Assembly (NCBI GenBank): GCA_021018995.1
Contig: CM037593.1
Span: forward strand, 6,662,088 to 6,726,087
Reading direction: 5' to 3'
Origin: Chloranthus sessilifolius
Taxonomy: Eukaryota > Streptophyta > Magnoliopsida > Chloranthales > Chloranthaceae
Length of the DNA stretch: 64,000 nt
The number at the start of each line of letters is the position of its first letter. The first letter of the stretch is position 1. A program made the position numbers and the translations under genes. A model generated the notes under the pieces. It was not told where the DNA came from. It made no database searches and was given only the letters and a program-made list of their open reading frames with translations. This document shows, piece after piece, positions 12,536-23,255 of the stretch.

Positions 12536-13020
12536 ATCGAGCAAATCCAACGCAATTTTCTATGAGAAGGTTCGAGATTGGAGAAAAAATATCATCTGGT
12601 CAATTGGGACACGTGTAAACTACCGTTGAATTGCGGAGGACTGAGAATCCGTAGTATAAAGTGGACCAACGTGGCACTGCTTGGCAAATAGTTTTGGTGT
12701 GCTGGAAGCGCCGATGAAGCAGACAATTTATGACGTAAGGTACTGCTGGAGATATATGGCCCGTCTGATTACAACTGGGGAGTTAATACCGTAGTTAATA
12801 GAGAGGTACTTCTAACTAGTGGAAAAATATCTGCAACACGTGGATGCACTTCTCTAGAGGGATTCATTTCAGCTGGGGTCGTGGCACCCGAATACTATTT
12901 TAGGAGGATAATTGGGCAGAGGATGGGAAGCTTAGTCAGATTTTTCAACGTATCTATTCCATAGCTCTGAATCCCTCGGGCCGGATAATTGATTTTCTCC
13001 CGAATTTCAACGGAGCTAGA

Positions 13021-13419
13021 GTGTGGAAAGTGGTCACCCGACGAAATCTGCAAACTAACAAAGAAGAAAAGTATGCAAGACTCCTACAATTGTTGTACAA
13101 GTTGACCCCGAATGCAGATAATCGGGACCGGCGGAGATGGGGCCCGAATAAGAATGACACGTTCAGCGTTAAAACGTACTATCAGATGTTGACCCGCCGG
13201 CCGCTTATCAAATTTCAAGGTGCTAGGTTGTGGAAGGCGAAAATTCCGTCTAAAATTAAGCTCTTCGCCTGGTCTCTATTCAAAGAGAAAGTGCTCACGA
13301 TGGATGTGCTCATTCGTAGGGGAAAGAACATCACCAATTGTTGCGTCATGTGTTCTAAGGAAGAGGAATCGGCAGTTTATTCATCCATTGTGAGATCGCT
13401 TCCGAAATCTGGGGTATAG
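13021..13419 (+). pseudogene. LINE ORF2, C-terminal zf-RVT domain
   Basis: The frame contains FSVKTYYQML, LWKAKIPSKIKLFAWSLF, VLIRRGKNITNCCVMCSKEEES. This is the zinc-binding reverse-transcriptase domain that closes plant LINE ORF2 proteins. The element's 3' untranslated part follows to 13870. Confidence 0.85.
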
Positions 13420-13888
13420 TTTTAAATCTATTCCAAATGAATTGGGTCATGTCTGCTATGCCTTATGACCTGTACCTTACCTGGTCCACGGCCGACATGG
13501 ACAGTAGGATTAGGAACAATTGGATAGTTTCTTTCTTCGCTGTTATCTGGAGTATCTGAAAAGAGAGAGACTTGCGGATTTTTGAAGAGAAGAAGAGACC
13601 TGTGGGGTGTATCGTGAAGGCGGCCAAGAACCTAGTCACTCTATGGCTATCAGCATGAGCTGATGTATGTTCAGAACCTTGGGAACTAGGGTAACCTCAT
13701 GGTGCGATCCTGATTATGGCGAAGGGATGTATTTTGTTTTAACGTTTCTGTTGTATTCTATTTTCTTGATTGGCTACGTGGTCCAATTGTTTTGATCGTT
13801 CCTTTGTATTGCTCTTTCCAGCATCTTGCTGGCTTTTCAATATATATACGTGTTTACCGATAATAAAAAAATGCTCATAGAATTCAAG

Positions 13889-14786
13889 ATTTGTCTATGG
13901 ATGTTTATGTTAAAAGTGATTACGAATGCTATTAAGATGTTCAACTAGTAATGGATGTTGGAAAATCATTGTGAAATGTTGACCTAAAATAATATGGGGA
14001 ATCAGTACAAGGCACGAGAAATGTCGGTGTCTTTAAACCAATATTTGCCTCCGCCACTTAGTACAAGTGGGCACCAACACGATACCGAAAAACTTATTCC
14101 AGGATACAACGAACTGGCTATATATTCATGTGAAGGATTTGGTGAATCCATTCGGGTTATCCGAACACTAAAATATTGCAGGAGCACTCTGATCAAAACC
14201 TTTAAAGACAAAACTAAAAATAAGAAGGAAAATTTGAAATTTCGTATTTAAAAATAAAAATTCAGGTTATTTAAATAGAAAATCAAGTGGTGTCTTAATA
14301 CACTTTTTTCCTAAGAAAACGTGATATACAGCCATCCCTTCCGAAAGTCATTATGTAAAGATCTTTAGTATTAATGATTTAACAGAAAATACAAACGCTA
14401 TCATATGCTTCAACAAAGTCAACGATTGAATCAGATGGTGGGCTTTCACTATGTTGAATCAAAAAAATAGACATGGTGTTTTCAGATGGTAGGCTTTCAT
14501 TATGTTGAATCAAATGATAGACATGGTGTGTTTTTCGCTAATCTTTTGCATCAAAGATCTTTACATCATGACCTTCAATTCAAAAGAACAAATTTGTTTT
14601 CACATGGCACAGGTCCCAAAAGTACAAATCTTTTTCTCTAAATTAGGTGCAACGGCACAATTTTCCGGTGCAAGTAGTAGCTCTCCCATTGGTGCAATTT
14701 CGAAGCTATTGCTCATCATAAGAGGCATCCGATGGATTAGGTGGATTGAGATATAGATACACATGCATATATTGGTGAGGCTGCCA
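13889..14786. other. Flank downstream of the NEN gene
   Basis: No recognised gene. On the minus strand at about 14600-14710 there is a 40-codon open stretch (SNSFEIAPMGELL..., ending TGA), which could be a leftover exon but has no clear match. Near 14420-14530 the words GGTAGGCTTTCA..ATGTTGAATCAAA and GACATGGTGT occur twice, 50-60 bp apart. Confidence 0.35.
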
Positions 14787-15333
14787 TCACCTTTTGATGA
14801 ACATCTTAAACACTTCAGATTCGAACTTTACAGGATTCAAGGATAAGGAAGAATGGGAAACAACATAATCCAATGGCTCAGACCTTCTAAAGGTACAACA
14901 TTTTCTTAGCAAAAGGCTATACCACACTGAACTACGTGTGGTGGTTAACACCTTTTCTTTTCCCAAATAACCCCGTTTTCTTTCATAGCAGTGAATGGGC
15001 ATGCTTGATGAAGTTGTTGAGAGGAGGCTTTTCGTGGGTACTACTCAGTAGTTCCTGTATGAGACAAGTTCGATACTTGTTAGATATACCACAATCTTTC
15101 ACCACTAATTTTCAGTTATAAAAAGTATATTTATTACCTTTCCACATTTACCCTTTGTATAAGGAACTGCTCTCTGGTATCCAATACATGTAGGAGCAGA
15201 TTTTTTGGATGCTTCTTCCCCACATAATCTCCCACTTGTTTTACTTCTTGTTATAATAGTTGGAGAACCATAATTTTGGTTGATCAATACACCAGGAAGG
15301 CTAGATTCCTGCTAACATAATAGGAAAACACAA

Positions 15334-15408
<75 letters not shown>

Positions 15409-18369
15409 AAATAAAAATCAAATAACTCTTTGGGTTGATTTTAGTGACCTACCCAGGCCCGCTATGGGAGGGCTTGTATTAAAAAGGGCGTCAACAGGCC
15501 AAGCTGGACTAGCACAGTTTGGGCCCAATTCAGGCTAAGGTAGTAGACCCAGTTAAAAATCGGGCACGGGCCTGGTCTGATTATGAAACAGGGTGGCCCG
15601 ATTTTTAAACCCAATTAAAAATGGGAGGTTCAAGCCCAGCCAAATTAAGCCTAACTGAGTATGGCTGGCACTTGGCCTGGCCCAGGTCGAAATAAATCGA
15701 AAATGAAAATTTATTTCAGTTGATTTTAATGGATGATGGGCAAAGGGGACCCATCGAGGCCCACTAAGGGTTGGGCCTGCAGTAGGGGCACAACTAGTGT
15801 TGTAACTTGTAAGTATCAAATCCGATCAATGGGTGGACTGCGGCCTGACCGGAACTATGAAATTTCGAGGTCTGGTCTATTGTTGGGGCAGTAATTGGGT
15901 CGGGCCAGCTCGAGTATTGGTTGGGTAAAGGTCAATCCACTCAACCCGAACTGTTCTGTTTAATTGAACTCCCATAAGAAAACGGGTTGGATTGGACCAA
16001 CTTAAGTTGAAATATACGATAAAGAGTTGGGCCCAGTCGGGCTGTGTCGGCTCTATTTGGGTCCCAGTTAAGAAACTAGGACCTGAACCAACCCGTTTAA
16101 TAAATTTCTGACCCAACCAAACCAGATGACTAGAGAATCTTTACCCAAGCGCGACCAGTCGCGGATCAGATCACTTGACCCAACCCTTTTGCACCCATAC
16201 CATACGCAATTAACGCATGTGGCAAAGTCGGATTCTACGTCCAAGCCCATCAAGCCCAACCCGTTTAATCGTATATACATCACCTCATCTAGGATTAAAA
16301 ACAGCAGGATTGGGCCTGATTTTCGGGCCTAACAGGTCCAGCCCATAAGCTATTGCATTCTACAAGTGGAAATAGAAGTAGAATTATATATCTATTACCA
16401 AGAATAAGACGGTAGCACAATACTTGAGGACTTCTAGGTTCATTCGGACATCATCCAAGCTCCTGCAAGGCACATGAATAACATTTGAGTTTCAATGGTA
16501 AAAGATTGCATGCTAACATTTGGCCTTATATATGGTAACCGACCCATTCAAAATTTAGAATGGGAACGGGTTACTTATCTTCGAAAGATTACTACATAGT
16601 CACCAAATCGTGGCTTGGCAATAGTTCGGCGAGGTGAAAATTCGAAAATATCCCGCAAATCCGGGAAGTTAGGAGAAATATTTGGAGGAAAAATCAGTGA
16701 GAAATTTTAAAAATAAAAATAAAAAGATATTAAATTATTAAAAATATATAAAAGATTAAAAAATTCGGGAATAATTCAAGGGGCCTTAATTTCGTGAATT
16801 TTTCACTAATTTTTCAAAAATTCAGCGATTTTTGTGACCATATTTACTACAAAGCAATCAAACACTTTCAAAATGAATGGTTACAACTGATTTTAGAGAT
16901 TTAAATGGTAATAGTTCGTTTTAAAAGAGTTTGACTGGATTAACTAAGTCATCTGATAGTAATATGCTTTCCATGTGATCTTCACATTGTGGTCGTCCGA
17001 TCACATGGCACACATGATGAAAAATAGTATCAGGAGTCAAAATCAATGACCTGCTCCCAATCTAGATTGTGAAAGGTTACTATATAACAAGCTCATATGC
17101 CTTGCTAAATGATATGAGAACATGGTTCAAAATTTTGCCCGAAATGAGACATTCTAATACGGACTTACACGAGATGTCTATAATAAAATTGGAGCAAGAT
17201 TCATCAACATTACAAAAAATAAATAAATAAACAAAATCCGAATTTTGATGATCGATGCAATTATCAAAACAAAAATCATGGAAAGTTGTTTGCTTGCTTT
17301 GTTTATTTTGTTTCTCCCTAAGTTGCCTTGAATTACTTATATCTCATTCCTAGGATACACTAAGGAGTAAGGACCGCCACTAGTAAAAACTTGTTTGTTT
17401 CAATAGCGACAATTTTTTGTTCATAACGACAGTTTTGACTGCCGCTAATAGTCTTATTTTTTGTAGTTATATGGTGAAGAAGGCTACTCTTATCTTTTTT
17501 CTTTCCATTTTATGGGAAACCCTACCTGTGCTTTTGTTGCCCTAGTCCAAAGTACGCAGCCAAGGTAGCCATCTGGAAGAAATCTCATGGGGTGAGGGTT
17601 TAATTTTTTATTAATCCTCTACTAATATCGAAACGATAAATAATTATACTTGCCTTAAGATTTCCCGCTCTCCTACCGAACTTACTCTTTAAGAGAGCTA
17701 AGGAATCGATCAACCCGACCGGCTCCGGTGATGGGCGACCAATATCGGCGAAGCACTCCCTGAGACGAACGCAGTCGAACCTCGTAATGTTATGTCCCGC
17801 CCAAATTCTACCTGTAAATTATAGTTAAAACGTAAAATTAACAGTTTAATCACATGATTTAGATCATATCGAAAAGGGGTAGTGTCTCTTAACCCACATG
17901 TAAACAATCTTGTACCATTTAAGTTAGACTTTTACTCTCACAACATTGAAGTGTGATTAGCATAAGTGGATGTAAACCATCTGATTGATGAATTTTAATG
18001 TCAGTCATTAAAACTGAAAACAATGGTTGATATTAAATTCTTTTAGATCGATATAAAGAAGAAAATCCATCCCCTTCTAGTAAACTTACCATTCAAAATT
18101 TCGAAGATTGTGTCTGCCACATCGTCGAATTTAGGAGCAACCGCGACTGCTGGTCTTGTGATCCCATTGCACCTTCTCGACGTTAACGCCACCGCCGATA
18201 GATCTCCCGGTCTAATGAGGGTGCAATAGCTCTCTAGCTCTACCAGCTTCCGCGGACAAACCAATATTGCACCAAACTCCAAGACCCAGAATCTTTGTCC
18301 GGCTCCGATGGGCACCGTAGTTTCCAAATCGAAGAACACGATCTCCGAGCTCCGGTTCGAACCTACCAT
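14787..18369 (-). CDS. NEN4: NEN4-like DEDDh 3'-5' exonuclease (six exons)
   Basis: Exons (minus strand): 18090-18369, 17654-17811, 17526-17572, 16399-16462, 15138-15308, and a last exon ending at the TGA at 14787. Phases join without a stop through exon 5 (240 codons). Motifs: DEDD motif I in EIVFFDLETTVP, then ILVCPRKLVELESYCTLIRP, motif II in RIWAGHNITRFDCVRLREC, DSLALLKSKFGRRAGN, MATLAAYFGLGQQKH, and motif III H..D in HRSLDDVRMNLEVLKYC, followed by LFLESSLPGVL. In Arabidopsis, NEN proteins degrade DNA when sieve-element nuclei are removed. The length (about 270-280 residues) fits the short NEN4 class. The ATG at 18369 is preferred because an in-frame extension upstream would start with TTG. 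Intron 2 has a GC donor (AAG/GCAAGT). The acceptor of the last exon (RSEPLDYVVSHSSLSL..FIKR) is uncertain. Candidate acceptors lie near 14935 and 14960. Confidence 0.87.
15309..16398. repeat. NEN intron 4: (TA)n tract plus GGGCC-type repeat
   Basis: Within the intron, 15338-15401 is a (TA)n microsatellite. About 15420-16350 is the longest patch of the dispersed GGGCC/GGCCC-type repeat (AGCCCGGCC, GGGCTGGACC, CCCAACCCG words on both strands). Several open frames read WARPSASHTQLG and similar. They are composition artefacts and not genes. Confidence 0.7.
15338..15401. repeat. (TA)n microsatellite in NEN intron 4
   Basis: About 32 uninterrupted TA units. Similar (TA)n tracts occur at 3755-3795, 4121-4170, 33838-33898, 36528-36598, 42603-42641 and 63460-63530. 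Confidence 0.95.
16594..16848. mobile_element. TAGTCACC-type MITE, copy in NEN intron 3
   Basis: Begins CATAGTCACCAAATCGTGGC and ends TTTTTGTGACCATATTT. Inside are TTCGGCGAGGTGAAAATTCG and AATTTTTCAAAAATTCAGCG. The same element, in opposite orientation, lies at 31839-32129 and 62240-62555, with a more diverged copy at 49765-49983. Ends are inverted (TAGTCACCAA / TTGGTGACTA). No coding capacity. Confidence 0.7.
17363..17470 (-). mobile_element. Remnant of a CACTA transposon end
   Basis: On the minus strand the sequence reads CTACAAAAAATAAGAC, then ATTAGCGGCAGTCAAAAC, TGTCGTTATGAAC, GTCGCTATTGAAAC and TAGTGGCGGTCC. Subterminal repeats of this type (T-rich with GCGGCAGTT/GTCGCTA words) next to a CACTACAAG-like end are typical of En/Spm (CACTA) elements. 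The terminal CA is mutated. It lies in NEN intron 3, on the 3' side of exon 3. Confidence 0.5.
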
Positions 18370-18734
18370 TTTTGTATTAAACAGAATTTGATTCAAATTT
18401 TGGGTTTTCTCCCATCATTTTAGACTATATATAAGGATGTTGATGGACAAGAAATGTTGGAGAATATGTGTTGTTTGTCTTGTAATTCAAGTCAAGAGAG
18501 AGAAAGAAGGCAGGGCTTCTCGCAACCCAAAAACAATATCCATAACACCAAGTAAACGATTCTCGTTAAGAGAGGAATAATCCCAAGAACAAGGGTGAGA
18601 TGCAACCTTATTTGGCTTTGAAAATTGGATGGAAACAAGGATTCTGACTTTATAGAGAGGTTTTCCTTCACATTTTATTTTGTGGGTGCATGTGCAATGT
18701 GGAGTTTTCAAGAAGTCATCTAATGCCCGCATTT

Positions 18735-19130
18735 AGGGGTTTTAATAGGCCGGGCTTCAGCCTGGCCCAACCCGTAATGGGCTGGGTATGGCATAGGTAG
18801 GTGGGCCCAATGCATAATTGGGCTGGCCTGGTCCAGGCCAATAAGTAAGCCTGGGTGAATATGGGCTAATTCCAAAAGCACGATTAAAAATCAGCTCGAT
18901 TAAGCTCGGCCCGACTCCATTAAATGAGTTAATTTATATAAAAATTGATGGGTAGCCTGAGGCCCATCCCAACATGGGCCGGATATGGTATAAGGTATGG
19001 TAAGCCGGACTCATAGACGGGCTAGCCCGACTGTCCTGGCACAACTAATAATCCGTCCCAGTATGTGCTACTTTCAAGTAGCCTGATTATAATTGGCCCG
19101 TTCAAGACCCGGCCCATTGAGACCCTGGCT
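18735..19130. repeat. GGGCC-type dispersed repeat upstream of NEN
   Basis: Same family as at 605-790: GGGTTTTAATAGGCCGGGC at the start, then GTAATGGGCTGGGTATGG, and AGCCCGACTGTCC near the end. About 350 bp upstream of the NEN start codon, so it may form part of that gene's upstream region. Confidence 0.6.
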
Positions 19131-20083
19131 ATCATATCTTCAAACCACATTGCACACTTATGAAATCACATTCCACATGCCCAAAAAATACCCACTTTTC
19201 TCTTATCAAGTACATATTACCAACTCCTTGGATACAAGCATGATGAATCAGTATCTAGGAAATAAATCTATGAGCCAGTATTAAGTGACCCACCTGGCCA
19301 CCAAAGTTGGTGATTGGGTCTGTTAATTCTGGACATGTGGCACCCTACTGGTGCCATTTAATGCCATTTTGTGCATATGCCATCATCTAGATTGGATTCA
19401 ATTCCAAGGTTGCATGGAAAAAAATTTATGCGTGTGATTAAGAGCCTAAAATCATAAAAATTGAATGGCTATCATATGATTGCTCTGAGTCCTTTTTAGC
19501 CCTTCATTTTTTAATATTGTTACTTGTTAGTCTCTAAATTCCGTAGTAGAGATAGTTTTTAGGTGAAAACTTGGAACGAATCAGACATTGACAATGGTCC
19601 CATGCACAATGACATAACCATGGATCAAAATTTCTGCCCATGCACAATGACATAACTATGTTATCGGCCGAAACTAAAATGAAACTTTGAACCAAAATTT
19701 CGGTCCACAAAAGTATAGGAGGGAAATTATATGCCGAAATTTAAATTTTCGATTTCGATCATGCCTGAAATCAAAAACGAAACCGCTATTTTGATCCTTC
19801 GACATAACACCAAAACAGTCACACATGTACAGAATCGATGACCCAATCATCAACACTAGTGAACACCTTGGTCACGAAATATCAGCTTTAATAAATAAAT
19901 TAAATATTATATATAATTTATAAAGTATATAATAAAATGTGAACTTATGAAAGTTAAAATCTATATATTTAATATAAACAGAATATTTTATATAATTTAT
20001 AAAGTATATAATAAAATGTAGTCTCGTAAGAAAGCGCTTGTGTACTCCAATTCATCCGTTTTGAGCTATATTCAATCAAATAT

Positions 20084-20125
<42 letters not shown>

Positions 20126-22130
20126 CAATCTCAGATCTCCAATTCCTAATTTGAGTCGTGGGACATAAACTTATGACTTGAACACTTCCCAGCTGCGTAT
20201 CATTTCAGCTGCCTCCCAAAAGTGAAAAAAATTAATATGCAACCGATAAAAGTTTGAGTCATGAATTTATATCTCATAATTTGATTTGACCATTTAGATC
20301 GCACCAATAACCTTAAAAGTAAAGAAGTTATAAAAGTAATAGATTAAGAAGTCTACTATTTATAACTGATCACATAAGTAATAGATTAAGAAGTCTACTA
20401 TTTATAACTGATCACATTGTTTATTCTAGAATTACGACACTTTTTATTACTTTTATGTAGGACTGCGCAGAAACTGATCCGAATCGATCAAATCGACCGA
20501 AACCGATTCGAATTTCAGTTTGATTTCGATTTTGGGACATATCAGTTCGATTTCGATTTCAAAAAATAGAAATCGATAGTTATCGGTTCAGTTTCGATTT
20601 TAACGTTAAAAAATCGAAACCAAATCAATAAGAAACCGATAGTTGTGCTACCCGACTGCATAAGTATATAGTGCATACAAAACTTAGGTTACAAACAAAG
20701 AAGTATATTTTTGTATTGATTTGGATTTTAGAATTTTGCATTTGAAATTTTGGTTTCCTGAATTATTCTTTAATAATATGTTTGCCATTTTTTATTTAAA
20801 ATAAAATTATATAAAAAATACTCATCGATCTGGACTGTCCGATTAATGCATTAATTTCTTGAAAATATTTTTAGTCATCTAATCAATCACTTACTTTTGA
20901 ATGATTAATAATGAATCAGCGATATAAGCAACAACCTACAGAGTCTTTAATGATCTAACCCTTAGCAATTGATAATGACTTCCTAATAAAAAATAAAAAA
21001 AATTGAGGCTTAGAAACCGAAAACCGACTGAATCAATAACTATCGGTTCGGTTTCGATTTTGAACCTTATCGATTCAGTTTCGATTTCATAACATAGAAA
21101 CCGATAGTGATCGGTTCAATTTCAATTTTGCCCCAAAATCGACCCATTAACACTCCTACTTGTGATTACATGGTTCAGCCTTAATTTTTGTGTGAGAAAT
21201 CGACTTTATAATGCTGCAAAAGAGCACGAATATTTAGTTCAGCCTTGAGATCAGTCCTTTCATGGGATTCTAAGGAAAAATAGGAATGTCGCTCCTTTTC
21301 GTAGATATAAAAGGTACCTTTATTTGCACCCATCAAATCTTAAAGAGCACTTTTGCATGTTTGAAATGAAAGTCCTTAGTTTTCCTTTCTCCTTCTACTG
21401 CTCCGGCGAGTCGTACACACCCACATTTTCCTCTTTTTCTTCACCTCCAGCGAGTTGTACAACCACTGAAACCCACAGAAATCAAACTCTCACTTGAAAT
21501 TCAATGGAATGAAAAATATGAAACCCTCTTAAAACTTACTTGAAACTCACCTAAAACCCTCTTCCTATCCCTTCATGAAACCCACTTGAATCCTCATGAA
21601 ATTAGAAACCCTCATAACGGTGTCATTTTTATCAACGATACAAGTTGCAAAAGCTAAGGAAAAAAAAAATAGTCATCATGATCGTCATTGCGACTTGCCA
21701 GAGCTAAGGTATAAAAAGCCATTGTCGTCATTGTCACAACTTGCCGGAGCTAAGGAACAACAAGAAGTCGTCGTCGCGACTCGGCAAAGAAGAAAAGGAC
21801 ACAAATGGGTGCAATGAAAGATTCTAAAAACATATGTGAGTGCAAACAAAGGTGGAGGTGCTTTTCGAGATTCCACGGTTGCAGATAAAGGTACCTTCTG
21901 TGAAAAAAAGAAGAAAAACTGCTTCTCAGGAGAGCCGTCCGCCCTAAAGGCACATATGAAGTGCAACTTTTCTACATTTGACCTTTGTGATCATTGAAAG
22001 AGAGCTTTTATCACATGCTATATTTAAGGTTTGTCAACAGGCCTGTTTGTTACGCATTACTAGTTCGGCCGATCCGGTCGGGTCAAGCCCTTGCAGCGTC
22101 TGACCCGACTAGACTCGACCAATTGACTTC
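19131..22130. other. Intergenic repeats between NEN and CYCB3-1
   Basis: No gene. It holds patches of a CGGTTTCGATTT/GAAATTTCGG repeat (about 19660-19800, 20465-20645, 21000-21150), a duplicated stretch at about 19890-20015 (TTTATAAAGTATATAATAAAATGT twice, ~95 bp apart), a (TAA)n tract at 20084-20123, and a perfect tandem duplication of AAGTAATAGATTAAGAAG.. units at about 20333-20420. Confidence 0.55.
20333..20420. repeat. Two-copy tandem duplication, ~43 bp unit
   Basis: AGTAATAGATTAAGAAGTCT begins twice about 43 bp apart and both copies end with TTATAACTGATCACAT. The copies are identical by eye, so the event is recent. Confidence 0.85.
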
Positions 22131-22141
22131 CCTATAGTGCA

Positions 22142-22344
22142 TGGGGAATGGTCAGGTCCTATCATGCAGAATCGGATTTCCAGCCCTACTCCATCTGCTG
22201 CCCTTAGAAATCGGATGATCTTGACTTTCTTGGTTATCACTTCTTATAGCATGACGTGCAGTCAAGATTCTCATATTTCCAAGGGCAACAGATGGGGTAG
22301 GACTGAAAATCCAATTTTGCATGGTAGGACCTGACCATTCCCCA
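22142..22344. mobile_element. Foldback MITE with TGGGGAATGG termini
   Basis: Inverted terminal repeats TGGGGAATGGTCAGGTCCTA (22142-22161) and TAGGACCTGACCATTCCCCA (22325-22344). The complementarity continues inward (AGCCCTACTCCATCTGCTGCCC against GGGCAACAGATGGGGTAGGAC). AGTGCA flanks both sides (22136-22141 and 22346-22351) and may be part of the target duplication. Two mirror-image open frames are shadows of the palindrome. Confidence 0.85.
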
Positions 22345-22436
22345 CAGTGCACATAGAGTGTGAGCTTTTACTAGTGTGTGTGGAAATCAGTTTGAACCCA
22401 CAACAATGAATGTGTTCGACCAGTATCATGTACGCC

Positions 22437-22640
22437 AAGGATCAAAATTTCGGCCTAAATGACAGAAATTTCGGTCCAAATTATCAGTTTCAGTCCTCAC
22501 CGAAACGATAATTTGGACCGAAATTTTGGTCATATGTTTGTATGGGATCGAAATTATCAGCTGAAATTTCATTCAAATTTTCAGTTTCGTTCCCCTCCGA
22601 AACCGAAATGAAACCCGAATTTTGATCCTTCATGTACACT
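22437..22640. repeat. GAAATTTCGG-type dispersed repeat
   Basis: Built from words such as AGGATCAAAATTTCGG, TTTCGGTCC, CGAAACGATAATTTGGACCG and GAAACCGAAATGAAACC, with the inverted end TTTTGATCCTT at about 22619. Related patches at 19660-19800, 37980-38210, 53365-53545 and 53765-54095 share these words. Two of them, at 38.2 and 53.5 kb, end with GAAATTTTGAACCATG. Confidence 0.6.
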
Positions 22641-23255
22641 GTCGCATGTGACCGCCAGTCGCTTATATCCTCTAGGGGTACAGGCCACTGTTAGAGGGTC
22701 TTAGAAAAAAAAATCATTTTTTTCCCTTCAAATCACAGGTCAAAATTCTTAGTTTGCCTTCCAAACATAAACAAATATAACTGCATAAATTCAGTTGGAA
22801 CGAGAAAACCTTTCGAAGGGGAATGTTAGGCTTTACTTGATCAGAATTTATATCAGAACTTAATGTAGCTCAGTCTTGGTAGTGTATCTTTCTTGGTTCA
22901 TTTTAATAAAATCATTATTCAAGAGAGAATTTTGCAAAGTTTGTGGCATAAGAATCCATGAAAAATGATATAGTAAGAAAATATTCATGAACATTGAAAT
23001 AAAATCATGAGTAAGAAGTCATAATACTTTCAACTTCATTTAAAAAACTGTGTTTACATTAAGACACTCAGATCCAATCCGAACCACTCACAGAGAGTGC
23101 CCCTAAAAAACGAGGTATGTACATCACCATAAATGCTTAAGGAGCATATGATCAATCTACAGTAATATATGGCTTATGATTCAACCATATTTTTACTTAT
23201 AACGACAATTACAATTCCAAAATACAACATATAAAACCCTTACAAATTCAGCAAC
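22641..23255. other. 3' flank of CYCB3-1
   Basis: AT-rich, no coding exon. It would include the untranslated 3' end of the cyclin transcript. I see AATAAAA-like words near 22907 (minus-strand signals cannot be fixed by eye). Confidence 0.35.

Larger units (their letters stand above)
7725..13870 (+). mobile_element. Near full-length, decayed L1-type LINE with target-site duplications
   Basis: An ORF1 region is followed by ORF2 with endonuclease, reverse transcriptase and a C-terminal zf-RVT domain, then a 3' tail ending TTTACCGATAATAAAAAA. Flanking direct repeats are ATGCTTATAGAA (7713-7724) and ATGCTCATAGAA (13871-13882), 11 of 12 matching, as expected for target-primed integration. Both ORFs carry stops and frame changes, so the copy is dead and old. 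It lies on the strand opposite to the NEN gene and ends about 0.9 kb beyond that gene's stop codon. Confidence 0.9.

Noticed and set aside
14502-14756. 84-codon plus-strand frame in the NEN downstream flank
   Set aside because: No domain, ends in repetitive RGIRWIRWIEI. The opposite strand has a more protein-like but still unmatched stretch.
18370-18396. N-terminal extension of the NEN frame upstream of the first ATG
   Set aside because: The extension would start with TTG, while an ATG at 18369 gives the usual short NEN leader before EIVFFDLET.
22137-22352. Two mirror-image open frames on opposite strands with similar peptides
   Set aside because: They are the two readings of one palindromic MITE.
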